The notes under the pieces were generated by a model. The model made no database searches. It was not told the DNA's origin and worked only from the letters and a program-made list of their open reading frames with translations. From positions 1-41,150 of the forward strand of contig NZ_PDZH01000031.1 in NCBI RefSeq assembly GCF_002735695.1: 41,150 bases of DNA, written 5' to 3'. A program made the position numbers and the translations under genes. This DNA comes from Chitinimonas sp. BJB300. Lineage in GTDB: Bacteria; Pseudomonadota; Gammaproteobacteria; Burkholderiales; Chitinimonadaceae. Within the stretch, counting starts at the first letter, position 1. The number at the start of each line of letters is the position of its first letter. This document shows, in pieces, positions 16,930-26,053 of this stretch.

Positions 16930-18140
16930 TGTTTCTCCCCTCGTTTTTCGCTGAAATTCTTTACGCCGCGCGCGATGATGGTGTCCAGCCGCGCCATGGA
17001 ATGGGGCCACGCATGGTGACTAAGCATGCGCTCGCGTCCAGCCTCGGCCAGCCGCTGCCTTTCCGCCGGATCATCCACGACACGCAGAATCGCCTGCGCC
17101 AGCTGTTCGGGTGTATCGGCCACCAGTAAATGGGATTCGGCATCGGCATCGACGCCACCGGCAGCGATCGTGCTGGTCACCACGGGCACACCCATGGCCA
17201 TGGCCTCCAGAATCTTGTTTTGAGTGCCGCGCGCAATATTGAGTGGGGCCACCATCAGCGCGGACTTGCGTATATAGGGCCGCACATCGGGCACCGAGCC
17301 CGTTACCGTTACACCGGGCAGCTCGCCCAGCTTGCGCATCGCGGGCGTTGGGTCTGCCCCCACGATCAGCAGTTTCATCGTGGGCTTTTTGGTACGCAGC
17401 AAAGGCCAAACCTGCTCGCAGAAGCGGCTCATACACTCCTGATTGGGGTAATAGTCCATGCGGCCGATAAAGCTGATGGTTTCGACATCGTAGGGTTCGT
17501 CAACCGGGCAGAAAAAAACCGCGTCGACACCATTGGGAAACCAGTCTGTCGCCGCGCCTGTGCCATAGTCGTTCAGGGTTTCCCACTCTGCCCGCGTTGT
17601 AGCAGTACAAAGGTCGAAACGCTTGGCGAGCCGCTTTTCCGCCGCCAGCATCTTGCTGCCTTCCAAGCGGTAACCGAGCGAAATCGGAAACGGCTTGTAA
17701 TTGGCGTACTCGAACCACTTTTGCGAATCCATATCGCCAAAATCGAGAATCTTGGGGATGTCCTGCACATGCTCGACATACTGCGCAACCGAGGAGCAAT
17801 GCACGAAAATCAAATCCCACTGTTTCTCGGCCAGCAACTTGCGCACCTTGCCCGCCAGCTCGGGCGAGTAAAAAAACCCCATCGATGAGGGTGTGGTGAT
17901 AGGCAGGCGGGCCACCATACGCAGTGCCTGGACGGGGTTCCACACCTGGCCGACTTCAAACTGGTCGCAATGCGGAGCAATGCCCTGCCCTTCCACGGCT
18001 TCTTCGGGGCTACGTGCCAGCGAACACACGGTGACCTTATGCCCCTGGCTGCTCAGGTGCCGAATCATGTTGAATGGCCGGATCTTGCCGCCACGCTTGG
18101 GCGGAAAGGGGAAACGATGGCAGACGTAAAGGATATTCAT
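16926..18140 (-). CDS. Glycosyltransferase, PEP-CTERM/EpsH1-associated (stp1-like)
   Basis: This is a 404-aa GT-B enzyme. The N-terminus ILYVCHRFPFPPKRGGKIRP is the hallmark I associate with the XrtA-linked sugar transferase family TIGR03087. Further signatures are FGDMDSQKW, WFPNGVDAVFF, FIGRMDYYPN and the donor-site region RGTQNKILEAMAMGVPVV. It transfers a sugar during repeat-unit assembly. It overlaps the amidotransferase gene and the dehydrogenase gene by 4 bp each. Confidence 0.92.
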   Translation of the reverse strand: MNILYVCHRFPFPPKRGGKIRPFNMIRHLSSQGHKVTVCSLARSPEEAVEGQGIAPHCDQFEVGQVWNPVQALRMVARLPITTPSSMGFFYSPELAGKVRKLLAEKQWDLIFVHCSSVAQYVEHVQDIPKILDFGDMDSQKWFEYANYKPFPISLGYRLEGSKMLAAEKRLAKRFDLCTATTRAEWETLNDYGTGAATDWFPNGVDAVFFCPVDEPYDVETISFIGRMDYYPNQECMSRFCEQVWPLLRTKKPTMKLLIVGADPTPAMRKLGELPGVTVTGSVPDVRPYIRKSALMVAPLNIARGTQNKILEAMAMGVPVVTSTIAAGGVDADAESHLLVADTPEQLAQAILRVVDDPAERQRLAEAGRERMLSHHAWPHSMARLDTIIARGVKNFSEKRGEKQ

Positions 18141-20059
18141 GCAAGGTAACTTTTCAGTTCATCGGCGACATCCGCGGGTTCACGCCGGTCGAGGTAGATA
18201 CGGCTCCACACTTCCAGATTAAGCAGCGCAATCAACGCTTCGGTGCCATCCACGCGATTCGAAGCATGATCCGCCATCAGTTGCTGAATGGCATCGCTGC
18301 GGAACAACCCACGGGTACGGATCACCTCGGGGGACAGCAAGCGCTGCAACAGTGGGGCCAATTCACGCTTGAGCCATGCCCCCATCGGGGTGCCGAAACC
18401 GCGCTTTTTGCGATCCAGAATTTCTGCCGGCAGCATGTCGGATACCGATAGCTTCAGAATGTGCTTGAGACGACCATCGCGAATCTTGATAGCAGAGGGG
18501 ATCGCCGCCATCAACTCAACCAATTCATGGTCCAGCAAGGGCACCCGGCATTCGAGCGACACGGCCATGCTCATCTTGTCGGTCAGCAGCAGGATGTCGT
18601 CTGGCAGTTGGGTTTCAAGGTCCACCGCACACATCCGGTGCAGCTCGTCGCATTTGCCTACGCGGTCAAACGCCGCTTGCAATGGGTCGGGCCCCGCCGT
18701 GTCGTGCAACAACATCGCCGCAACGGCTTCGCGGCCCAATACCTGCAGGTAGCTGCGATAGCGCTCGTCTGGCCCGAATTCGGTCGAGGCGAGGAAGCTC
18801 TTGGCCAACCGCAGGGTATTGAGTAAACCGGAATGACGATCTGCCGGCAAATGCTTGGCTGCATAGCTGGCCGAGCGGCGCACCCAAACCGGCAATGCCT
18901 GAAAGCGCTCGGCATAGTGGCCGCCTAGATAACGCCGGTAACCCGCGGCGATTTCATCCCCACCCGCGCCGGAGAGAATCACCTTCACATCCTGACGGGC
19001 AAATTCCGATACCAGGAAGGTCGTGATAAAAGCGGTATCGGCAATCGGCTCATCCATATGCCAGATCAGCTTGGGCAACAAACCCACCACATCGGGCTTG
19101 ACCATAATTTCACGATGCTGCGTGCCAAACAGCTCGGACACCTGGCGTGCATAGGGCAGTTCGTTGTACAGCGCCTCAGCCTCGCCACCTTCAAAACCAA
19201 TGGCATAGGTGCGGATAGGCTGGTCGGCATGCTTGGCCATCATGCCTACGACAGCACTCGAATCCACCCCGCCCGACAGGAACGCACCAATCGGCACATC
19301 ACTGACCATCTGCATGCTGACCGACTTTTCCAGCTGGGTGCGAACGCTGCTCACCCACTCTGCTTCAGTCAATGTGGTGTCGATACGGTCGGGCAATTGC
19401 CAGTAGCGCCATTCGCGTATCTGGCCATCTTCAATGGCCAGCAAGGTGGCCGGCGGTAGCTTGCGCATGCCTTTGAAGATGCAGCCAGGTGCGGCCACAT
19501 AACCAAGCTGCAAGTAGGATGCGAGCACGCTGCGGTCGAGCTCTGCCGTTACACCGGGCAACGCCAACAGCGCCTTGGCTTCGGTGGCGAAGGCCAGGCG
19601 TTGGCTATCCTGCATCACATAAAGCGGCTTCACCCCGATGCGGTCGCGGCCTATCAATAGTCGGCGGCGGCGTGCATCCCACAAGGCGAAGTCAAACATG
19701 CCGTTGAGGCGTTGCACAAAGGCATCGCCCTCTTCGGCATATAAATGCAGCATCACTTCAGAATCGGAACCCGTCTTGAAGACATGGCCCTTGGCCAACA
19801 GTTCGTTGCGCAACTCGCGATAGTTGTAGATCTCGCCGTTGCACACCAACCAAAGCGTTTCGTCTTGATTGGACAAAGGCTGGTGCCCACCGGCAAGGTC
19901 GATGATCGACAACCGTCGCATCGCAAAGCCGCATGCCCCGTCGATATGCATGCCTTCGTCGTCCGGGCCGCGGTGCCGGGTGATATTGCCCATGGCCGAG
20001 AGCAGGTCGGGGGTAACGCGCTGGCCATCAAACCGGTAAAGTCCGTGTATGCCACACAT
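18137..20059 (-). CDS. Asparagine synthase-like glutamine amidotransferase (second copy)
   Basis: This is a 640-aa protein. Cys2 (MCGIHG) is the glutaminase nucleophile, and the N-terminal Ntn domain has RHRGPDDEG and NGEIYNY. The synthetase domain has the ATP PP-loop LSGGVDSSAVV and SGAGGDEIAAGYRRYL. It should release ammonia from glutamine and use it on an adenylated carboxylate. In a polysaccharide operon the acceptor may be a uronic acid or an amino acid side group rather than aspartate. A paralogue lies at 21283-23223 with a glycosyltransferase gene between. The 9-bp gap from the previous gene supports co-transcription. Confidence 0.92.
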   Translation of the reverse strand: MCGIHGLYRFDGQRVTPDLLSAMGNITRHRGPDDEGMHIDGACGFAMRRLSIIDLAGGHQPLSNQDETLWLVCNGEIYNYRELRNELLAKGHVFKTGSDSEVMLHLYAEEGDAFVQRLNGMFDFALWDARRRRLLIGRDRIGVKPLYVMQDSQRLAFATEAKALLALPGVTAELDRSVLASYLQLGYVAAPGCIFKGMRKLPPATLLAIEDGQIREWRYWQLPDRIDTTLTEAEWVSSVRTQLEKSVSMQMVSDVPIGAFLSGGVDSSAVVGMMAKHADQPIRTYAIGFEGGEAEALYNELPYARQVSELFGTQHREIMVKPDVVGLLPKLIWHMDEPIADTAFITTFLVSEFARQDVKVILSGAGGDEIAAGYRRYLGGHYAERFQALPVWVRRSASYAAKHLPADRHSGLLNTLRLAKSFLASTEFGPDERYRSYLQVLGREAVAAMLLHDTAGPDPLQAAFDRVGKCDELHRMCAVDLETQLPDDILLLTDKMSMAVSLECRVPLLDHELVELMAAIPSAIKIRDGRLKHILKLSVSDMLPAEILDRKKRGFGTPMGAWLKRELAPLLQRLLSPEVIRTRGLFRSDAIQQLMADHASNRVDGTEALIALLNLEVWSRIYLDRREPADVADELKSYLA

Positions 20060-20068
20060 GGCGTCAAC

Positions 20069-21286
20069 TCAGAGGCTAAGGGGTTGTGCAACACCACGGC
20101 CTGCCAATGCACGGCCGTAGACTTCCTGATAACGGGCCACAGAACTGCGCCACGTACGTTCCTGCTCGACAAACTGTCGTGCTTGCGCCTTGATCTGCGG
20201 CCAGCGTTCACGCTGGGCCAACACTGACTCCAACGCATCCTCTAACGAAGCCACATCACCGGCCTTGAACAGAAACCCGGTCTCGCCATGGCGAATCAGC
20301 TCGCGGTGCCCACCCACGTCCGAGGCCACGAACATACGCCCCTGCGCCATGGCCTCTAGCGGCTTAAGTGGTGTAACCAGCTCGGTCAACCGAATCGGCA
20401 GGCGCGGGTAGGCCAATACGTCGATCATTTCGTAATACCGCTGCACATCAGCATGCGGCACGCGACCAGTGAAAATAACTTGCTGCTGCATACCGGCGGC
20501 CTCTACCTGACTGCGCAGCGCGGCCTCCTGCGGGCCGCCACCCACCAACAGCACTCGCAGGTCTGGATGGCGCGGCAGCATACGTTGCGCTGCGGCCAGC
20601 AATAAACTCAACCCCTCATAGCCATAGAATGAGCCGGCGAACCCAAGCACCGTCGCCCCATCGAGACCTAACTGGCTACGCAATGCCGCGTCCGGCTCCG
20701 CACCAAAGCGAAAGACCGCCACATCCACGGCATTGGGAATCACCGTAATGCGCGATTCAGGTATGCCGCGGATAGCGATATCGCCCCGTAACCCCTCGCA
20801 AATGGTGGTGACCTCATCGGCCCAGCGCAGCGCAAAGCTTTCCAGCGCGCGCGAGGCCCGATAACGCAAGCTACCTTCCTGAGTAGTGCCATGGTCCACC
20901 GCGGCGTCCTCCCACGAGGCGCGCATTTCGTAGACCACCGGCAACTTCAGTTTGCGGCCCACCCACAAGCTGGGCAGCGCATTGAGCACCGGCGAATGCG
21001 CGTGGATCAGGTCGGGCTTGGTAGCGCGCACTACTTCAGCCAGGCGCTTGGCGGTCAGCCGCATCTGCGCTAAAAGGCCCGTGCCCTCGGCGCTGGGTGT
21101 GCGGTAAAACACCAGTCCATCGACCTCTTCGCTCGCAGCCGAACCGGGCCCTTGCTTGGGGGTGGTCAAGTGCACCGTCTCCCAGCCCAATTCGCGTTGT
21201 TCACGCAGAATGGACAAGGTACGGAAGGTATATCCGCTATGCAGGGGTGCCGAATGATCGAGCACGTGCAACACACGCAGACTCAT
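20069..21286 (-). CDS. Glycosyltransferase, PEP-CTERM/exosortase A-associated (Daro_2409-like)
   Basis: This is a 405-aa GT4 enzyme starting at ATG21286 (ATGA overlap with the amidotransferase stop; the frame is open to 21379). The start LRVLHVLDHSAPLHSGYTFR matches the exosortase A-associated family I know as TIGR04063. The donor domain has VIPNAVDVAVF, GFAGSFYGYEGL, and a P-L-K-P-L-E-A-M-A-Q-G stretch typical of this group. It builds the repeat unit on the cytoplasmic side. Confidence 0.92.
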   Translation of the reverse strand: MSLRVLHVLDHSAPLHSGYTFRTLSILREQRELGWETVHLTTPKQGPGSAASEEVDGLVFYRTPSAEGTGLLAQMRLTAKRLAEVVRATKPDLIHAHSPVLNALPSLWVGRKLKLPVVYEMRASWEDAAVDHGTTQEGSLRYRASRALESFALRWADEVTTICEGLRGDIAIRGIPESRITVIPNAVDVAVFRFGAEPDAALRSQLGLDGATVLGFAGSFYGYEGLSLLLAAAQRMLPRHPDLRVLLVGGGPQEAALRSQVEAAGMQQQVIFTGRVPHADVQRYYEMIDVLAYPRLPIRLTELVTPLKPLEAMAQGRMFVASDVGGHRELIRHGETGFLFKAGDVASLEDALESVLAQRERWPQIKAQARQFVEQERTWRSSVARYQEVYGRALAGRGVAQPLSL

Positions 21287-23223
21287 GACAATGCCACCGC
21301 CTCGGATTGTTGCTGCGGTGCGGCCACGCTCACATCCAACACATTGCGCAAGAAAGCCTCGAACATCAGCAATGTCCATAACGGGGCACTGTAGTCGCGC
21401 ACGCCCGACTGATGCGCGTCAACCAGATGGCGCAGGTAGTCGGCATTGAACCAACCAGTGGCGGCCAGGCGCGGGCCTAGTACCGCCTCTCGCACCCGCT
21501 GCTTCAACGGCCCGCGGAACCACCGCGCCAGGGGCACGGCAAAACCCATCTTGGGCCGATACAGCACATCGTCAGGTAGATAGGGCTCCATGCCCTTCTT
21601 GAGCAGGAATTTGCCTTCTTGCCCGCGGATTTTCAGCGAGGACGGCAAGGTGGCCAGCCATTCCACCAGTTCATGGTCCATCAAGGGTTCACGCACTTCC
21701 AGCGAGTGCGCCATGCTGGCACGGTCGACTTTGGTATTGATGTCGCCTACCAGATAGGTTTTCAGGTCAAGGTATTGAATCAGTGCCAATGGGTCGTCAG
21801 TCTCCGCTTTGGCGGCATGCTGCTCGAATACGGTGCGCGCGTTGTAGCCCGCAATTTCCTGTTTGAAACGCGGGCTGAATAGTTGGTCACGCATCGGCCC
21901 GCGCAAAATGGAAACCGAGTGGAAATACGCCTCGACCGAACTGCGCGCCATGCCTTCAAAGGTCGTCTTGGCGCGGAAGATGCGCGGGGCCCAGTCGGCT
22001 TTCGGGTACACCCTCCCCAACAGGCCAAACAAGGGCCGGCGCACCCCCTGCGGCAAGGCGGCGCGCAGACGCTCTTCCATCAAGTGCATGCGATAGCGCC
22101 GATAGCCGCCAAAACTTTCATCACCACCATCACCCGACAACGCCACTGTCACATACTTGCGCGCCAACTCGCACACCCGGTAGGTGGGAATCGCCGAGCT
22201 GTCAGCGTAGGGTTCGTCGTATAAACGTGCCAGCGTGTCGATCAGATCGAAGTCATCGCTCTTGACGGTTTCGACGTGATGGTTGGTCTGATAACGCTTG
22301 GCCACCATGTCCGCAAAGGCTGACTCATTGAAGACCGGGTCGTCAAATGCAATCGAGCAGGTATTGACCGGCTCTTGCGACAGCCCTGCCATCATCGCCA
22401 CCACGGCACTTGAATCCACCCCGCCGGACAAGAACGCCCCCAGTGGCACCTCGGCAATCATGCGTAGCTTCACCGACTCGCGCAGCTTGTCGGTCATCTG
22501 CGCACACGCGTCTTCAGCGGACAATGATTGGTCGGTGCTGAAACGCACGTCCCAATAGGGCTGCTCTTCCGGTATCGGCTGGCCACGGCGCAGGGTGAGG
22601 GTGTGGGCGGGCGATAGCTTGCGCGCCTGCTTGAAAATGGTGCGCGGTTCGGCCACGTAACCGAGGGCAAAGTATTCTTCCACAGCCAAGGGGTCGATAT
22701 CCCGTGCCAAGCCGCCATGCGCCAACAAGGACTTGAGTTCCGAACCAAACAGGAACGTCCCATCGGGCAAGTAAGCGTAATAGAGCGGCTTTACCGCCAA
22801 CCGGTCGCGCGCAAGGAACAGTGTTTCCTGGTTTCTATCCCATAGCGCAAAGGCAAACATGCCGCGAAAACGTTTGACGCAATCCGTCCCCCAGGCAGCC
22901 CAGGCATGCACAATCACTTCCGTGTCGCTGCGGGTACGAAACAGGAAACCCAATGCCTGCAACTCGGCAATCAACGGATGGTAGTTGTAGATCTCGCCAT
23001 TGAACACCACGCAGATGCTGCCATCGGCGTTGTACAGGGGCTGCTGGCCGGTAGAAAGGTCGATGATGGACAGTCGCCGATGCCCCAAGCCAACACCCGG
23101 CTCAATATGCACCCCACCCTCGTCCGGCCCACGGTGATGCTGCGATTCGTTCATGCGGTGCAGCACGGCACGGTCAATATCGCGCTGGCTGCGGGTATCA
23201 AAAATACCGGTTATGCCACACAT
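21283..23223 (-). CDS. Exosortase A system-associated amidotransferase 1 (asparagine synthase family)
   Basis: This is a 646-aa protein. Cys2 nucleophile in MCGITGIFDTR, QHHRGPDEGG and GLGHRRLSIIDLS form the glutaminase domain. LSGGVDSSAVV and SGDGGDESFGGYRRY form the ATP/synthetase domain. The N-terminal wording matches the XrtA-associated amidotransferase family (TIGR03108). It is a core member of these loci, although its acceptor has not, to my knowledge, been proven. It is separated from the stp2-like glycosyltransferase gene by 14 bp. Confidence 0.93.
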   Translation of the reverse strand: MCGITGIFDTRSQRDIDRAVLHRMNESQHHRGPDEGGVHIEPGVGLGHRRLSIIDLSTGQQPLYNADGSICVVFNGEIYNYHPLIAELQALGFLFRTRSDTEVIVHAWAAWGTDCVKRFRGMFAFALWDRNQETLFLARDRLAVKPLYYAYLPDGTFLFGSELKSLLAHGGLARDIDPLAVEEYFALGYVAEPRTIFKQARKLSPAHTLTLRRGQPIPEEQPYWDVRFSTDQSLSAEDACAQMTDKLRESVKLRMIAEVPLGAFLSGGVDSSAVVAMMAGLSQEPVNTCSIAFDDPVFNESAFADMVAKRYQTNHHVETVKSDDFDLIDTLARLYDEPYADSSAIPTYRVCELARKYVTVALSGDGGDESFGGYRRYRMHLMEERLRAALPQGVRRPLFGLLGRVYPKADWAPRIFRAKTTFEGMARSSVEAYFHSVSILRGPMRDQLFSPRFKQEIAGYNARTVFEQHAAKAETDDPLALIQYLDLKTYLVGDINTKVDRASMAHSLEVREPLMDHELVEWLATLPSSLKIRGQEGKFLLKKGMEPYLPDDVLYRPKMGFAVPLARWFRGPLKQRVREAVLGPRLAATGWFNADYLRHLVDAHQSGVRDYSAPLWTLLMFEAFLRNVLDVSVAAPQQQSEAVALS

Positions 23224-23237
23224 GGTCTTGTCCGCTT

Positions 23238-24443
23238 CTAATCGTTAATGGGGGGTTGGGGGCTGTGCACCGGCAAGGCGCTGGCTGCGCCGGAGGCCGT
23301 GCGCTGAAGGTGGTCGTAGAGCTGCTGGTAATGCGCCACCATGGCGTCCAGACTGAAACGGCGCTCAATCAGCTGGCGGCCATGCAGGCCTGCTGCTTGC
23401 CCCTCGGAGGGCGAACGGGCGTAATGCATGATTGCGTTGGCAAGCGCTTGTGGATTGGCGGCAGGCACCAGATAGCCGCTTTCGCCAGGTTCCAAGAGTT
23501 CGGCATTGCCGCCCACCTCGGTAGCTATCACCGGTAAGCCACAAGCCATGGCTTCCAATATCGTGTTGGACACCCCTTCGGCGAGCGAAGGCAGCACAAA
23601 GCAATCCAAGCCCTGCAGGATATCGGCCACATCGCTGCGCGCACCCGGTAGCCAAGCCAGTTCGGCCAGGCCCGCTGCCGTCAGCATAGCGATTACCTGC
23701 TCGCGCAAAGGTCCGTCCCCCACCAGTAGCAATCGTAGCCGAGACTTCAGCGCGGGTGCCTGTTGCACTGCGCGGATAAACGCCTGAGCCAGATTGGTTT
23801 GGTCTTTCACGGTCTGCATACGGCCGACCGTGCCGATCAGGTACTGCGTCGGGTCGTTGAACGGGCAGCCTGCAATCGCGTGGCGACTTGCCACCGGCCT
23901 GAACTTGCCGGCATCCACGCCGTTATAGATTTGCGTCACCCGCGCCGTCGGCACCCCGACCCGTTGAGTGAGGTAGTCTGCCAAATCGCGCGACAAGGCG
24001 ATGTAATGGGTGACAAATGGCCGGTACAACCGCCGTAACCATTGGTATTTACGGCTGCTACCATCAAGGTCGTCCACATCGCGCCCGTGCTCGCCATGGA
24101 TTCTCACCTTCACGCCAGCCAGCCACGCGGGTACCTGCGCTTCCAGCGCTGCGAGGTTACGGCTGTGTACGATAGCAGGCCGCAAGCGGCGAAAAAGGCG
24201 ATACAACTGCGGGTAGATGCGCAAGGCATGCCCAGGCGGCTTGACCAAGGCAATGCATTCCACATCGTCGCGGGTAAGCCGCTGCCGGAAGTCGGTGACT
24301 TCAGTCAGGGCGATGACCACATGGCGATAGCTATCGGCAGGCATCCGGTTGATGAGATTCACCACGCCGTTTTCCAACCCGCCCACATCAAAGCGGTAAA
24401 CCACATGCGCGACCAGCGGGCGCAGATCGACTGGCGCATTCAT
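23238..24443 (-). CDS. Glycosyltransferase, PEP-CTERM/EpsH1-associated (stp2-like)
   Basis: This is a 401-aa GT4 enzyme. The N-terminal pattern VAHVVYRFDVGGLENGVVNL is the signature of the XrtA-linked transferase family TIGR03088. It continues with HSRNLAALEAQ, HGEHGRDVDD, IYNGVDAGKF, and the donor region PSLAEGVSNTILEAMACGLP. Its start overlaps the exosortase stop by 4 bp, linking glycan assembly and protein sorting in one transcript. Confidence 0.93.
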   Translation of the reverse strand: MNAPVDLRPLVAHVVYRFDVGGLENGVVNLINRMPADSYRHVVIALTEVTDFRQRLTRDDVECIALVKPPGHALRIYPQLYRLFRRLRPAIVHSRNLAALEAQVPAWLAGVKVRIHGEHGRDVDDLDGSSRKYQWLRRLYRPFVTHYIALSRDLADYLTQRVGVPTARVTQIYNGVDAGKFRPVASRHAIAGCPFNDPTQYLIGTVGRMQTVKDQTNLAQAFIRAVQQAPALKSRLRLLLVGDGPLREQVIAMLTAAGLAELAWLPGARSDVADILQGLDCFVLPSLAEGVSNTILEAMACGLPVIATEVGGNAELLEPGESGYLVPAANPQALANAIMHYARSPSEGQAAGLHGRQLIERRFSLDAMVAHYQQLYDHLQRTASGAASALPVHSPQPPIND

Positions 24444-26008
24444 GGCATACCCCGCACCTGCTGCAAACGCGACGCCAATGCCGGCATGGATGCCGCTAGG
24501 AACGACTGCATGGCTGGCGGAGCGGGATAGTCTTTGTCCTCACGGCCATAAAGCATAACGACCGCGGTGTCATCGCCCTGGCCAGCAAGTTGCGCCAGGG
24601 CAGTGTAGGCCCGGGCCCAACGTGGGCTGTCTGTCCAACGGCCATTCACCCAATACCACTGCCACACCAACAGTCGGTCACCATACCGGTTACGCAACTC
24701 AGCTTGCTGCACAGACAGAACCTGATCAGGCAAGTCAACGCTATGCGCACGATGGTTAAGCTGCTTCCAGTTCAGCTCGTCCAGCCTTACCAACACATTG
24801 CGTGAACTGATGGCCTTGTGGTTGTCATCCTGCTGGCGGTAATAGGCCACATACAGCCCGACCATCTGCTTGCCATGTTCATACACCACGGTGCGCTGCA
24901 CCGATGGCGTTTCCATGCTCGGCTGCCACCCGGTAAACAGCTGCCCCGACGCCTGCCAGGGGCCGGTGCCATCCAGCACAGCCAAGTCACCTAGTGGGGG
25001 TGGTTGCTTATGTTCAATCGACCACTGCCAAACAGGCCATACAGTGATGAGCCCCAACAACACCACCGCTACCGGCCATAACGGCGGCCGCCCACGATGG
25101 CTTGAGGCTGCAGGGTTGGGCGGCGTCAACCCGGCTGGCGCAGTGTGCTCCTGCCAACGTGCGCCAATCGAGAACATCGCCAGAATCACCACCCCAAAAA
25201 AGACCCAGCCATAAATCAAATGATCCACACCGACTGCCAGCGTGTTACCCGACAGGTGACCGATCATCACGATCGAATACGCGCGTACCCAGTTGGCGGC
25301 GATTGGCACCAGGCTGGCGACCAGAATAAAAATCAATCGCCGCTTGAGCGAGTAGTAGTTCAGGTAGGCGAAGAGCGTGCCCACCATCAGCGATGCAATC
25401 AGATAACGCACACCGCTACAGGCCTCCACCACCGACCAATTACCCGACGGAATGACAAACTCCAGGCCCTCGCGGTACACCGGCACGCCGCTGAAACGGA
25501 TGCCCAGCACCGCGACATCCGCAGTCCAGGTCATCAAGGTGGGGATGACGAATTCTCCAAAGGGCACCGCAAACAAAAGGAAAAACAACGGAAAAGTAAT
25601 TTGCCGCGCAATCTGCCAGCCCAATAGCGCCGGCACGGTCAAAATCAAACTGAAAACCAGCCCGAACTGCGCCAGAACATTTGTCGAGGCGAGCGCCCCC
25701 AGCAGCCAGACAAAACCCGCCCCCGCCAGAAGTGGCAACGCCAGCCAGCCCGGCCTGGGCGTCAAGGGGCGAAGCTGATCCCGGCTGCGCCAGATCAACC
25801 ACAAGCTGATAGGCAACACCAGGAAACCATGGGTAAAGGTTTCAGAACGCGTCCAAATTCCCACCATGCCGACCAAGGTATCGCGATAGCAGAACAGGAG
25901 CCAAAGCTGGGCGAGCAACAGCATTGACAAGGCATGCTGCCAGCCAGACGCCGTCAAAGGGCGACGCGCTTGAACCGACAATGCAGCTGGAGGATTCACC
26001 TCATTCAT
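24440..26008 (-). CDS. xrtA: Exosortase A fused to C-terminal EpsI domain
   Basis: This 522-aa protein starts from ATG26008; the frame is open to 26041, but the earlier start adds residues unlike the family. About eight transmembrane segments form the exosortase part, with the catalytic triad Cys197 (VEACSGVR), Arg242 (NWVRAYS) and His263 (VDHLIYGW). After about residue 310 a soluble, probably periplasmic EpsI-type domain follows (VVYEHGKQMVGLYVAYYRQQ, then LVWQWYWVNG). Exosortases recognise PEP-CTERM tails and cut them for export to the surface. It sits between the FemAB-like and stp2-like genes, the usual place in XrtA loci. The likely client here is the PEP-CTERM protein at 37898-38743. 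Confidence 0.94.
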   Translation of the reverse strand: MNEVNPPAALSVQARRPLTASGWQHALSMLLLAQLWLLFCYRDTLVGMVGIWTRSETFTHGFLVLPISLWLIWRSRDQLRPLTPRPGWLALPLLAGAGFVWLLGALASTNVLAQFGLVFSLILTVPALLGWQIARQITFPLFFLLFAVPFGEFVIPTLMTWTADVAVLGIRFSGVPVYREGLEFVIPSGNWSVVEACSGVRYLIASLMVGTLFAYLNYYSLKRRLIFILVASLVPIAANWVRAYSIVMIGHLSGNTLAVGVDHLIYGWVFFGVVILAMFSIGARWQEHTAPAGLTPPNPAASSHRGRPPLWPVAVVLLGLITVWPVWQWSIEHKQPPPLGDLAVLDGTGPWQASGQLFTGWQPSMETPSVQRTVVYEHGKQMVGLYVAYYRQQDDNHKAISSRNVLVRLDELNWKQLNHRAHSVDLPDQVLSVQQAELRNRYGDRLLVWQWYWVNGRWTDSPRWARAYTALAQLAGQGDDTAVVMLYGREDKDYPAPPAMQSFLAASMPALASRLQQVRGMP

Positions 26009-26053
26009 CGCAACGCCCCACCACCCCAAATCACTGCACATCCCCTACAGCAC

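Noticed and set aside
17130-17888. 252-aa frame antisense to the stp1-like glycosyltransferase
   Set aside because: Shadow of a well-recognised gene.
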